Source of the DNA: Bacteroidia bacterium
GTDB taxonomy: Bacteria; Bacteroidota; Bacteroidia; Chitinophagales; Saprospiraceae
Direction: 5' to 3'
Length of the DNA: 64,000 nt
Assembly: GCA_030429045.1 (NCBI GenBank)
Contig: JAUIEA010000002.1
Coordinates: forward strand, 1-64,000
This document shows, one piece after another, positions 38,265-48,700 of this stretch. How positions within the stretch are numbered: position 1 is the stretch's first letter; every line of letters starts with the position of its first letter. The notes beneath the pieces were generated by a model. That model was given only the letters and a program-made list of their open reading frames with translations. It was not told the origin of the DNA and searched no databases. A program made the translations under genes and the position numbers.

Positions 38265-39905
38265 TTAACTGAAGTATTGCTCCAGCTCTGCCTGAAAATA
38301 CTGCAGACTGTTGCGCACTGGCAAGGGAATGCCGCCGCCATGGGCACAGAGAGAAGCCGTTTGCAGGGTATGCAGCAGGTCATCAAAGAGGACCTTGTCG
38401 ATCTTGTAGGTTCCACCTTCCGCTTTTTGCAGCATCTCGGCAGCACGCTGGGTGCCCAATCGACAGGGGAAACATTTGCCACAGCTCTCATAAGCGGCAA
38501 ACTCGAAGAGATGCGTCAGGTATTTCACCATGGGCATCCGCTCCGGGATCGAAACTACGGAAGCGTGTCCGAGCAGGAAGCCTTCGCGGCTGAACGCTTC
38601 GAAGTCCACGGTCAGATCCCCGATCTTGCTGACCGGTACAATACCGCCCAGAGGACCGCCGATGTGCAGTCCCTTGACCGGCTCGCGGAATCCACCGCCC
38701 AGTTCATAGACCACCTCCTTGAGTGAGGTGCCCATTTCCACTTCCAGCATACCAGGCCGGTTGAACAGGCCGTCCAGGGAGATCAGCTTGGTGCCGGATG
38801 ATTTCTCCGTACCCAGATCCGCATAGGCTGAGCCACCTTTCTCCAGGATCCAGGGCAAGGCGGCCAGGGTCTCTACATTGTTGACCACGGTCGGTTTGTT
38901 GAACAGCCCCTGGACAGCCGGGTAAGGCGGCCGTACCCGCACTTCCGGGCGCTGCCCTTCAATGGAGTTGATCAGGGCGGTCTCCTCACCACAGATATAG
39001 GATCCCTGGGCATGGATCACCTTGATCTGGAAGTCGAATCCCTTCCCGGATATGTTTTGCCCCAGGAGGCCTTCCTGATTCAGTTGTTTGACCAGATCCT
39101 CTGTCATGCGTACCGCTTCCGGATATTCAGCCCGGATATACATCACGCCCCAATGAGCCCCAGTGACGTAGCCCGCAGTCAGCAGCCCCATCAGGACGGC
39201 CACGCTTTGTTTTTCGAGGAGGTAGCGATCAGAATATGCCCCCGGATCTCCTTCGTCGGCATTGCAGATGACAAACTTCTCCGTACCCGGCGCTTTGCGG
39301 CAAAAATCCAGCTTCATGCTGATGGGGAAACCCGCTCCACCGCGTCCACGCAATCGGGACTGTTCGATCTCCTTGAGCCAATGCTCGGGGGACTGGCTCA
39401 GAAGCCGGTTCACATGGGTACGGGCATCGACCACCGGACCGGTGAGAACCGCAGTCCCGGTACTCCGAACAGCATAATCATCCATGGGCATTTTGTCGCC
39501 ACTGAGGATGGCGGCAATCTCGGCCGGTGATTTTGCGGAATAGTTGTTTCCCTGGTAGAAAAAGGCTCCATTCTCGTGACAGCGCCCCAGGCAGGTCATA
39601 TGACCGATCTCGTCGGGTTTCAGGTGCTTTTCCAATTCGTGGTGGACCGCTTCCTGGGTGCCGGCACACAGACAGGCCGAACCGTTACAGACATAGGCCT
39701 TCTTTCCCCGGTTTTCCTCGCGGGTGAAATCATAAAAGGAGGCCGTCCCGTAGGTATTCGCAGTACCGATCAGAAATTCCCGGGCCAGGTCCTCCAGTGC
39801 TTCAGCGGAGGGGGCTCCTTCTTCAACGGCAGTATCGCCAAGGCGGGCAAACAGGTTATCCTTCAACCCTTTTCGGCCGGATAACTCACTCAAATTCTTG
39901 GACAT
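38265..39905 (-). CDS. Formate dehydrogenase diaphorase subunit, fused NuoE-like and NuoF-like domains
   Basis: CNGSACLCAGTQ...CLGRCHENGA (NuoE-like 2Fe-2S); RLRGRGGAGFPISMK, CNADEGDPGAYSDR, ESCGKCFPCRLGT (NuoF). Confidence 0.92.
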   Translation of the reverse strand: MSKNLSELSGRKGLKDNLFARLGDTAVEEGAPSAEALEDLAREFLIGTANTYGTASFYDFTREENRGKKAYVCNGSACLCAGTQEAVHHELEKHLKPDEIGHMTCLGRCHENGAFFYQGNNYSAKSPAEIAAILSGDKMPMDDYAVRSTGTAVLTGPVVDARTHVNRLLSQSPEHWLKEIEQSRLRGRGGAGFPISMKLDFCRKAPGTEKFVICNADEGDPGAYSDRYLLEKQSVAVLMGLLTAGYVTGAHWGVMYIRAEYPEAVRMTEDLVKQLNQEGLLGQNISGKGFDFQIKVIHAQGSYICGEETALINSIEGQRPEVRVRPPYPAVQGLFNKPTVVNNVETLAALPWILEKGGSAYADLGTEKSSGTKLISLDGLFNRPGMLEVEMGTSLKEVVYELGGGFREPVKGLHIGGPLGGIVPVSKIGDLTVDFEAFSREGFLLGHASVVSIPERMPMVKYLTHLFEFAAYESCGKCFPCRLGTQRAAEMLQKAEGGTYKIDKVLFDDLLHTLQTASLCAHGGGIPLPVRNSLQYFQAELEQYFS

Positions 39906-39923
39906 AGGTAGATTGTGTTGGTC

Positions 39924-39942
39924 TTGCCATGCGGCATGGCAA
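39924..39942. repeat. Perfect hairpin in the 5' leader of the formate dehydrogenase operon
   Basis: ttgccatg-cgg-catggcaa, 18 nt upstream of the start at 39905. Confidence 0.6.
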
Positions 39943-40351
39943 CTCGAAAGTTAGTGGTTATCCTTGGGAACCGGAAACACTGGAAGTGGAATCTGGGCGT
40001 TTGCAGATACAACTGGGAACTTCAATTCGCATTCCCAACAGAGCCTTGTAAAGAAGAATAGCCCTGTCGCGGTAAGATTTGGGACCCAGATCGGGGCATT
40101 CCGGTTGAGAATTCGGATTAGAATACGAAGATCTTATTAGGGAAGGATTAACGGAGCTTATCGGTTGGTCCTGTGTGAAAATGATGAACGTACCAATCCT
40201 TCTCAAAAGGTCTCCTTTGGCTTTCGGTTGTCAACCAAAGGGCTTTACTCGACATTCACAGGACGGTAACACTCGTTAAAAAAGAACGAAACCCCTTTCA
40301 ATACTTCATCATCAAGCGGAATTCCCTCATTTTTGCCGCAAACCTATCGCT

Positions 40352-41107
40352 ATGAAACAAACACTCACTCTCGTTTCCCTGGTCCTGTTTTTGGGACTCT
40401 CATCGCTCCACGCCCAGCGTGAGATCGGTTTGATCGGCCTTGATTTCCAGATCGGACTTCCCCAGGGAGCATTTCAGGATGAATATGATGAGGTCGGTTT
40501 TGGCGGTGGCCTGGATCTGTATTTCAAGATCAATCAAGACATGCCCCTTTATGCCGGATTCAATTTGTCGATGATGGGATTCGAACAACTCCGTCGCGAT
40601 TTTACGGTACTCCTGCCAGGCGGATTTTATGGGGATTATCGACTTCGCACCTCCTCCAATCTCTTTTCCGGGTATGGCGGACTGCGGATCATGCCCGAAA
40701 CCAATGGCTGGGTGAGACCCTATGCGGAAGGCTTGATCGGATTCAAGAATTTCTATATCTCCAAGCGACTGGAAGCCCGACAGGATCTGTTTGATGACAA
40801 CTGGCAGGAACAGGATCGGGATACGGATGGTGACTGGACGCTGGGATTCGGAGGTTCAGCAGGCCTTCTGCTGTTCTTCGGCAACTCCGGGGTTGCCCTG
40901 GACCTGAAGTGCAGCTATCTGGCTGGCGGAGAAGCCACTTTCTTCAAACTGAAGGATGATTTTGATGAGGCCGAATTTGAGGAAAACCCGTTCAGTGCCT
41001 TCGACCCGGTGAAGGCCACCACCAATATGCTGATCCCCCAGATCGGGGTCGTCTTCCAGATGCGCACAGAGCCCAAAGAGGACACCCCGCCGGTGGAGGT
41101 AGAATAA
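40352..41107 (+). CDS. Outer-membrane beta-barrel protein
   Basis: Signal peptide; alternating aromatic/amphipathic beta strands with glycine-rich turns. Confidence 0.7.
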   Translation: MKQTLTLVSLVLFLGLSSLHAQREIGLIGLDFQIGLPQGAFQDEYDEVGFGGGLDLYFKINQDMPLYAGFNLSMMGFEQLRRDFTVLLPGGFYGDYRLRTSSNLFSGYGGLRIMPETNGWVRPYAEGLIGFKNFYISKRLEARQDLFDDNWQEQDRDTDGDWTLGFGGSAGLLLFFGNSGVALDLKCSYLAGGEATFFKLKDDFDEAEFEENPFSAFDPVKATTNMLIPQIGVVFQMRTEPKEDTPPVEVE

Positions 41108-41257
41108 GTCAGCTGTACAGAGGTCGCCCTTAGCGTGCGCCCTGGACTGAAAAATTATTGATGGCCTTCCCGGTTTTTTCCCGTAGAAAGTGCTCGCACT
41201 GACCTGGATCATCTATTTATCTCCTGATTCTGCCTATTTTCCCAAAAATCAGGTCAG

Positions 41258-42718
41258 ATGAAACGGATCCTCCCAGTACTTTGCCTGCTCTTCGCATGGT
41301 GGAGCGGCAGCAGCCAAATCGATATCCAGGTGACCACCCTCGACTCCTTTGCAACCACCGGCATCGGGCAGCAGGGGGTAAACGGACTATATTGTACCAC
41401 CTGGGACAGCCTCATCCATCTCAGCTATTTCTATAGTGACAGCGAAGCACGCACCTGGCTCCTCTATAGCATAAGGGGAGAAAATTCCTTTTTGACGGAT
41501 ACAGTACTGGAAATCCCCGACTACAGCAAGTCCCTGTCCAATACGGCTATCCAATTCGACTCGACCGGTACACCGTGGATCTATGCCGGGTATAATTCGA
41601 ATAATGTCCGGAGCATTCATGCCTATACCCGCACAGATTCCTCGTGGATCGAATCCTTCAGTGTGAATGTATTGGGCACGCCCGAACTGTTCGTGGCGGC
41701 TGCCCCTCATGGCCGGGAGGTCGGATTTGCCTTTAACGGCATACGCATCCCCCCAAACAATCATTACCCCATTCAATATGCTTCCTTTGATGGGACTGCC
41801 TGGAATCAGGTGACCGTATCAGAGGTCGGTAAATCCGAAAAGACAAAACCCAGTATCGTTTCCAGGGATGACCGCCTCTATCTGGCCTTTGCCGAAAGTC
41901 GTTGCCCGGATACCCTGATCACAAGGGTATATGTCAAACAAGACAGTGCATGGACCATCAGCTTTGAGGACAGCTGGTCAGGTGATTATGGATGCGACCC
42001 TCTGGGAGCATACACGACAAAGCTGGGTGCCGATGATGACGGGGTATATCTGTTGCAGGATATCCATCTGGATGAACCATTCCCACAGCTGTACCGGCTT
42101 GCAGACAGCACCTGGGAGCAAGCTCCGGTTCTCTTCGATGAGGATTGGGTGCACCCCTTCAACATGGGATCGAATATCCATCTGGATCCCTTTCATACCG
42201 TGTATTGGATCAACCAGGAAAAACAGGATGAACCAGGCCTGAGTCTCATCCGCACAGACGGGGGAAGCGGGTATATCGCCTTACCGCATGAAGCGTATAA
42301 TATTACCCTGCAGGATATGACCATCTACAAGGGATGGGTCCATATCTATTATTTTGAAGGGAGCTACAACTGGCCCTGGGGCAAGCCCATCACCTTTAAG
42401 GAAGCGCGTGTCAAGATCAGTAAGATCACCAGCACCGAGACTCCAGCTCCCTCCACCACCATTCAATTGCATCAGAATGCCCCCAATCCATTCAGCAACC
42501 GGTCCACTATTTCCTTTTCGATACCTCATCCGATGAATGTCAACCTCACCGTATTTGACCTGCTCGGCAAGCCTGTCCAGACAATTGTCTCCGGCCAATT
42601 ATCCGGTGGAGATCATATGTTTACAGTCGATGGATCGGGATTGTCCAATGGGATGTATTTCTGCAGGCTGTCTGCCAACGGGGAAGTACGTACCTGTTCC
42701 ATGATCGTGTCCCGCTGA
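41258..42718 (+). CDS. Secreted protein with T9SS type A sorting domain
   Basis: C-terminal LHQNAPNPFSNRSTISFSIPHPMNVNLTVFDLLGKPVQTI...LSNGMYFCRLSANG. Confidence 0.9.
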   Translation: MKRILPVLCLLFAWWSGSSQIDIQVTTLDSFATTGIGQQGVNGLYCTTWDSLIHLSYFYSDSEARTWLLYSIRGENSFLTDTVLEIPDYSKSLSNTAIQFDSTGTPWIYAGYNSNNVRSIHAYTRTDSSWIESFSVNVLGTPELFVAAAPHGREVGFAFNGIRIPPNNHYPIQYASFDGTAWNQVTVSEVGKSEKTKPSIVSRDDRLYLAFAESRCPDTLITRVYVKQDSAWTISFEDSWSGDYGCDPLGAYTTKLGADDDGVYLLQDIHLDEPFPQLYRLADSTWEQAPVLFDEDWVHPFNMGSNIHLDPFHTVYWINQEKQDEPGLSLIRTDGGSGYIALPHEAYNITLQDMTIYKGWVHIYYFEGSYNWPWGKPITFKEARVKISKITSTETPAPSTTIQLHQNAPNPFSNRSTISFSIPHPMNVNLTVFDLLGKPVQTIVSGQLSGGDHMFTVDGSGLSNGMYFCRLSANGEVRTCSMIVSR

Positions 42719-42762
42719 GGTTCGTGATAAAATCTCGCTTACTGCATCAGAAATACCCCTGA

Positions 42763-43155
42763 ATGAATCATGTATCCACTCCTCTGATCGGGCACAAATC
42801 CCTCTCCGTCCTGCGATGGGTGGCCCGGATCTGGGGGTCATTAAGCGTGGCTTTTCTCCTTTTTATGATCCTCGGGCATATTATCGATGGTGATGAACCC
42901 TTCACATCCGGTTTTACCTCCACGAAGGAGGTCCTGATCTTTTTCCTGTTCCCTGTCTGCACCCTCATCGGATTGTGGATGGCCTGGCGTATGGAATTAC
43001 TCGGTTCCCTTATGGCCCTGATCGGGGTAGCCGGCCTGTTTCTATTGCGACAGGATTTGATCCTGGATCTATGGATCTGTGTGATCGTTGCACCTGCCGT
43101 GCTCTACCTGATCGCATGGTGGTTCAGCAGGAAAGGAAAATCGGATACCTCCTGA
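42763..43155 (+). CDS. Small multi-pass membrane protein, unknown
   Basis: Four hydrophobic segments. Confidence 0.6.
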   Translation: MNHVSTPLIGHKSLSVLRWVARIWGSLSVAFLLFMILGHIIDGDEPFTSGFTSTKEVLIFFLFPVCTLIGLWMAWRMELLGSLMALIGVAGLFLLRQDLILDLWICVIVAPAVLYLIAWWFSRKGKSDTS

Positions 43156-43220
43156 ACCGGTTCCATCGGAGCCGGGTACGAAATCAGGAACCGGGGCCGT
43201 TATACCCTGAAAACCGGAAG

Positions 43221-44324
43221 ATGCCCAGGCTGATCTCAACGCTGTCTTTTCTGATCGTCATCTGTACAGGATATGGGCAAAACCTGGTCCCCAATCCCTC
43301 CTTTGAGGAGGTGAACAAGGTCGAAAAAAAATGGTGCGGGACCGATGGGGAATTCAACAGGAATATGAAATACTGGGATTCACCGACCCAGGGATCTCCG
43401 GATATATTATTCCTGGATTACCTGGGGCAGATGTTCCCCCCGAGGGAACTGGTCGACCTGTCTGCCCACACGCCCAGGACAGGGAAGATGATGATCGGCA
43501 TCAAAACCTATGGTTGTCCGTCCAGGTTCTCACCCTGCAAAGAGTACCTGCAGGTCAAATTAAAGAAATCACTTCGCACAGGCCAGAAATACTATTTCGA
43601 ATACTGGGTATGCCCCATTCAACCCAGTGTAAAAGTCAATTCTTTTGGCATTGCATTGGCTCGAAACCGGACCAGCGCAACAATGGAACTGGGCACCTTG
43701 GATCTCCAGCCAATGTCAATAAATAAAGAAATCATTTCGTGTGATTCCACTTTATGGCATCGGATATCCGGCGTATTTGAACCCGATGACACCTATGCCT
43801 ATCTGGTCATTGGCAATTTTGCACCGGATCCATCCATGGCCTCCAGGAAAGAACCGGATGGATTGGACTACGGCTATTATCTGGTGGACGATGTATTGGT
43901 CAAAGCCCTCGATGCGTCACCGGTCCAGGAATTCATCGTCAATGAGACCCTGACCCTGGAAAATATCCTCTTTGAATTTGACCGGGCCATCCTCAAACCA
44001 TCATCCAGGGAACCACTTGATGAACTGGTCCAATACCTCCAACACAACCGTGAATTAAACCTGGAAGTGATCGGACATACAGACGCCATTGGGAGCACCG
44101 AATATAATCTGGAACTCTCCCGTGATCGAGCCAATGCCATTCAGGCCTATTTGGTGGAACAGGGAATTAAAAGCTCCAGGATCACCCCCGTTGGCTTGGG
44201 AAATAGTGTACCACTGGTGCACAATGACACGGAGGAAAACCGGCAACTGAACAGACGGGTAGAGATCAGGATCACCCAGCAAAAAAATACCGATCCGAAC
44301 TCTGGATCCATGCACCGGCCATGA
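43221..44324 (+). CDS. OmpA family protein with N-terminal NPSFE jelly-roll-like domain
   Basis: Signal MPRLISTLSFLIVICTGYG; NLVPNPSFEEVN; OmpA core ILFEFDRAILKPSS..LEVIGHTDAIGSTEYNLELSRDRANAIQAYLVEQGI. Confidence 0.9.
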   Translation: MPRLISTLSFLIVICTGYGQNLVPNPSFEEVNKVEKKWCGTDGEFNRNMKYWDSPTQGSPDILFLDYLGQMFPPRELVDLSAHTPRTGKMMIGIKTYGCPSRFSPCKEYLQVKLKKSLRTGQKYYFEYWVCPIQPSVKVNSFGIALARNRTSATMELGTLDLQPMSINKEIISCDSTLWHRISGVFEPDDTYAYLVIGNFAPDPSMASRKEPDGLDYGYYLVDDVLVKALDASPVQEFIVNETLTLENILFEFDRAILKPSSREPLDELVQYLQHNRELNLEVIGHTDAIGSTEYNLELSRDRANAIQAYLVEQGIKSSRITPVGLGNSVPLVHNDTEENRQLNRRVEIRITQQKNTDPNSGSMHRP

Positions 44325-44439
44325 ACGCCTCCAGTCAGAAATACCTCCTGAACGGATAGAGAAAGACCAGGAGATCATTGATTCTAATCAGCGGCATGAT
44401 TTCCTTTTCAGCCTCCGGTTACCCGACATCCGACCTCGA

Positions 44440-45702
44440 TCAATGCTGGTGTGCTTCTCCCTGATTATTCATTTTGGCCAATAAAAAGAATCCACCCCGG
44501 GTCACAAACCGGGCGTCCGCCGGCACTTCTTTCAGGAGGGTGACAGCGGTATAGCCCAGCTCGCTGGTACCCTTTTTTATCGGGATCCGCTCAAAGAAAA
44601 AGGCGTCTGGCTCATGGTGGTAAGGATCCTTCCCCTGCGCCGGATCACCCACATCGTGAGTATGGTTGTCCTCCATTTTTCGGACCATAAAAATATAGTC
44701 CTGCCCTTCATGATTCACCACAGCCTCTGAAGGCAGCGCAGGCACCCGTTCATCGTTGACATTCAACTGTGCGGTCACATTCATTCCTTCGATGAGGCCG
44801 TCGATCTTGCCTTTGACCTCACAATGGATCGCTATGGCCTTGCTGTCATTTTCAAAGGTGGTACCAATGGAAAACACTTCTGCCTGATAACTGCGGCCGG
44901 GTTGGTTGGTCAGGATAAAGGTGATCGACTGCCCTTTTTTCACATAGGGAAGATCCTGCTCATAGATATGTAGATCCAGGTGAAGCTGTGAATTGTCGAC
45001 AACGTCTGCCACCAATGTGGCTGGTCCGACAAATTCACCCATATGGACCATGACGTTGCCGATCGTCCCCCGGATCGGTGACCGGACGACGATCTCCGTA
45101 GACAGGTTTTCCGGGGTCAGCTGGTCGATCCCGATGCCCATCAGGGTCAGCTGCCGACCCAGGGCGGCCCTTCGGATGCGAAGCCCTTCCAGGTCAGCGA
45201 TGGCCGCCTGCAGGTTCTTTTGAGCGCCCGCCTGTCCGGCAACCAGATCTTTCTGTCGTTGCAAGTCGGATTCTGCCAGGGAGATCCGGGGTGCCAGGGA
45301 GAGATACTCCTCCTGGAGGGAGATGATGTCCGTATTGACCAGACTGGCAATTGCCTGTCCCGCCGACACCACACTCCCCGGGCGGACATGGATCTTCCGG
45401 ACAATTCCACTATACAGACTGTTGACCGCGGCCTTGTTCTGGCTGGGGACATTCAACAGTCCATTGGCTTTGATACCGGTTGTCAGATTTCGTTGTTCAA
45501 TACTGCCAACATGCAGCTCGATGCTTTTCATCTGCTCTGCTGTCAGGCCAACCGTGGTCTCCTCATGCCCGGCTTCACCCACTTCAGCAGCGGGGCCATG
45601 ACTATGGCTAAAGGCACTATCCTGTTCATGACCATCTCCGGCTTGCTGACAAGCCGACAAGATGAGCATGGCGCCAAAGAGGATATAAATAGATTGTTTC
45701 AT
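44440..45702 (-). CDS. RND efflux periplasmic adaptor (CusB/CzcB-like)
   Basis: KIHVRPGSVVSAGQAIASLVNTDI, VVRSPIRGTIGNVMVHMGEFVGPATLVADVVD; His-rich N-terminus. Confidence 0.92.
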   Translation of the reverse strand: MKQSIYILFGAMLILSACQQAGDGHEQDSAFSHSHGPAAEVGEAGHEETTVGLTAEQMKSIELHVGSIEQRNLTTGIKANGLLNVPSQNKAAVNSLYSGIVRKIHVRPGSVVSAGQAIASLVNTDIISLQEEYLSLAPRISLAESDLQRQKDLVAGQAGAQKNLQAAIADLEGLRIRRAALGRQLTLMGIGIDQLTPENLSTEIVVRSPIRGTIGNVMVHMGEFVGPATLVADVVDNSQLHLDLHIYEQDLPYVKKGQSITFILTNQPGRSYQAEVFSIGTTFENDSKAIAIHCEVKGKIDGLIEGMNVTAQLNVNDERVPALPSEAVVNHEGQDYIFMVRKMEDNHTHDVGDPAQGKDPYHHEPDAFFFERIPIKKGTSELGYTAVTLLKEVPADARFVTRGGFFLLAKMNNQGEAHQH

Positions 45703-45748
45703 CAGATGTATATTTTTTATTCCCGGGAAGGAAGTTCCGGAGATGGTT

Positions 45749-48700
45749 TTAGTTCGATTGGAAAAGGAATTGATAACGGATCATGGACTGGTTGTATGCA
45801 TTCAGCGCATCCAGGTGGTTTTGCTGTAACATCACTGCCTGGGTGACAAACTGCATCCAGTCGGCAAAACTGATCTCACCCGCCTCGTATGTACGAAGGG
45901 CTATCTCCTGTATCTTCTGTGCCTGGGTCAGTCCATGCTCTTCATAAAAAACCAGGGCCTGTTCACAACGTGCCACCTGCTCCCGGGCCTGGGCGAGGGC
46001 GGTGTTCATCCGGAGCGTTTCCGATTGGAGGGCGACCTGCTGCAGTTGGTGATCGATCCGGGCAGCTTCCACGCGTTTGCGTTGGCTCTTGCTGGCCAGG
46101 GGCACGCCCACCGTCAACGAAAAGCCGGAGAACGGAGGATCCACACCATACAACCGCTGGGTAAAGACGCGACCACTGTATTCCGGCAACAGACCCATTT
46201 GCTGGACCCGAATACCCGTTTCGGCAAATCGGACCAGAGCCTGTTGCTGCTCGAGAAGTGGATGCATCCTCCTTCCGGATGTAGCATCCATCCCGATCCG
46301 GGTCAGTGGTTTTGCCTCGGGCAGGATCGCCTTTCCGGTATTCATGGCCCGCATCAACGATTCCTGTTCGATCGCCAGGTCGTGTGCCAGTTGCTGGCGG
46401 ATCATCCGGGTTTCCTTCGCCTTGGCATCTGCGGCCAGCTGGTCGAGGACCTGCCCGTCACCAGACCGCACCCGAACGGCCGTGGCAGCGGCCATTCCCG
46501 CATAGAGGCTGTCCAGGGTCTGGAACAGGTTCGCCTTGTTTTCCAGATACCACATCTGATAATAAGCCGACCGGACATCACGAATCAGTTCGGCCTCGGT
46601 CAGGGAAAGACGCGACTCGGCCAAGCGGACCTGTTGTTCCAGCACCTTCTTTCGCGCCTTGTACAAGCCGGGTGTCGCCATACTCTGGGAGAGTCCGATC
46701 TTCAGGATCCCCTTCGAATTGTCCGGCAGCAGGTCCTCATTCTCGACAAAGACACCGGTCTTGGGCAGGTCCAGCCAGGTTCCCACCAGGGTCTGGTTTT
46801 TCAACACCTCCAGTTGGCCTGCCTGCATATGAAGATTGCCCTGCCGGGCCTCCCGGATCACCTCGTCGAGCGGTACACGTTGTGTTATCTGAGCCTGGAG
46901 GTTATATCCCGACAGCATCAACAGGAAAAGCATGACGGACAATGCCTTTTTCGAGATCAGCTTTCTCAAGGGCCGGTCTGCCGTGATGAGGTAAAAGAGG
47001 GGCAGGACCACCAGGGTGAGGAAGGTGGCCGTGATCAGTCCGCCGATCACCACCGTGGCCAGGGGTTTTTGCACTTCGGCACCGGCTCCGGTCGAAAGGG
47101 CCATGGGCATGAACCCGAAGGAGGCCACCATGGCCGTCATCAGGACGGGTCGGAGTCGGATCCGGGTACCTTCAATGACGCGCTGGAGTGTATCGGTCAT
47201 GCCGTCCTTCTTCAATTGGTTGAAGGTGGCAATGAGTACGATCCCGTTCAATACCGCCACCCCGAAGAGCGCGATAAACCCGACCCCGGCTGAGATGGAA
47301 AAGGGCATGCCCCGGATCAGCAGGGCAAAGACACCACCGATGGCACTCATCGGAATGGCCGTAAAGATCAATGCAGCCATCTTGACAGAATGAAAGGTAA
47401 AATAGAGCAGGAGGAAGATGAGGGCCAGGGCGATGGGGACGGCGATCTTCAATCGGGCATTGGCCTTTTCGAGGTTTTCAAAGGTCCCGCCAAATGTATA
47501 GTAATAGCCGGCTGGAAGCGAGACCTCCTGATTCAGCTTGTCCTGGATCTCACTGACCACGGACTGGATATCCCGGTCCATCACGTTGAAGCCGATCACG
47601 ATGCGTCGCTTGCCATCATCCCGGCTGATCTGGGCCGGCCCCTGCTGAAAACTCACCGAAGCGACCTGATCCAGGGGGATCTGATTGCCGGTGGGTGTCG
47701 GCACATACAGATCGCCCACATCCTCGAAGGACGCCCGATGGGCGCTGTCCAGCCGGACCACCAGATCAAAGCGTCGTTCGTTTTCAAACACCACGCCCGC
47801 CTTCTCTCCGGCAAAGGCTGTACTGACCGTATGGTTGACATCTTCGACACTGATCCCATAGTTGGCCAGGCGATTGCGGTCGTATTGAATAGTGATCTGG
47901 GGCAGGCCGATGGTCTGCTCCATCTGGGGGGCACTGATCCCCTCCACTGTCCGGATGACCTCGGATACCCGGGGTGCCAGGGCCGCGAGGGTGTCGATAT
48001 TTTCACCAAAGATCTTGACCGCCACATCCTGGCGGATGCCGGTCATCAATTCATTGAAACGCATCTGGATGGGTTGATTGGCCTCGAAGAAAATACCCGG
48101 GATGGACTCCAGCTTTTCGAGCATGAGGTGGGCCAGCTCCTGATAATCATCCGTGGTGGTCCACTCAGATTTGTCTTTGAGAATGATCATCATATCCGTT
48201 GCTTCCGGCGGCATCGGATCTGTGGGCACTTCTGCGCTTCCTGTTTTTCCGACGACCATCTTCACCTCAGGAAAGGACTTCAGCAGCCGTTGGGCCTGCA
48301 TGGAGGTCTCCAGGCTCTGCGACAAAGAGGAGCCCATGGGCAGGATGCAGTGAAACGCATAGTCGCCTTCTTCCAACTGGGGAATGAATTCACCACCGAT
48401 TCGCGAAAAGAGGAAAAGGCTGAGAAGGAACAGGCCAATGGTCAATCCCATGGTGATCCGTTTGAACCGAATGGCCAGCTGCAATGACGGAGAGTACAGC
48501 CGCTGGAAGAAAGCCATCAGTCGATCTGAGAAAGTCTCTCCCTCAGGCATCTGCTTGGGCAGAAAACGGGCGCACATCATGGGGATATAGGTGATGGACA
48601 AGAGCAGCGCTCCCAGGATGGCAAAACCCACGGTCTGGGCCATCGGGGTAAACATCTTGCCTTCAATGCCGACCAGGGTGAGAATGGGAATATAGACCAC

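Noticed and set aside
45935-47293. 452-aa forward ORF opposite the TolC-like domain
   Set aside because: Antisense shadow of a clear coding sequence.
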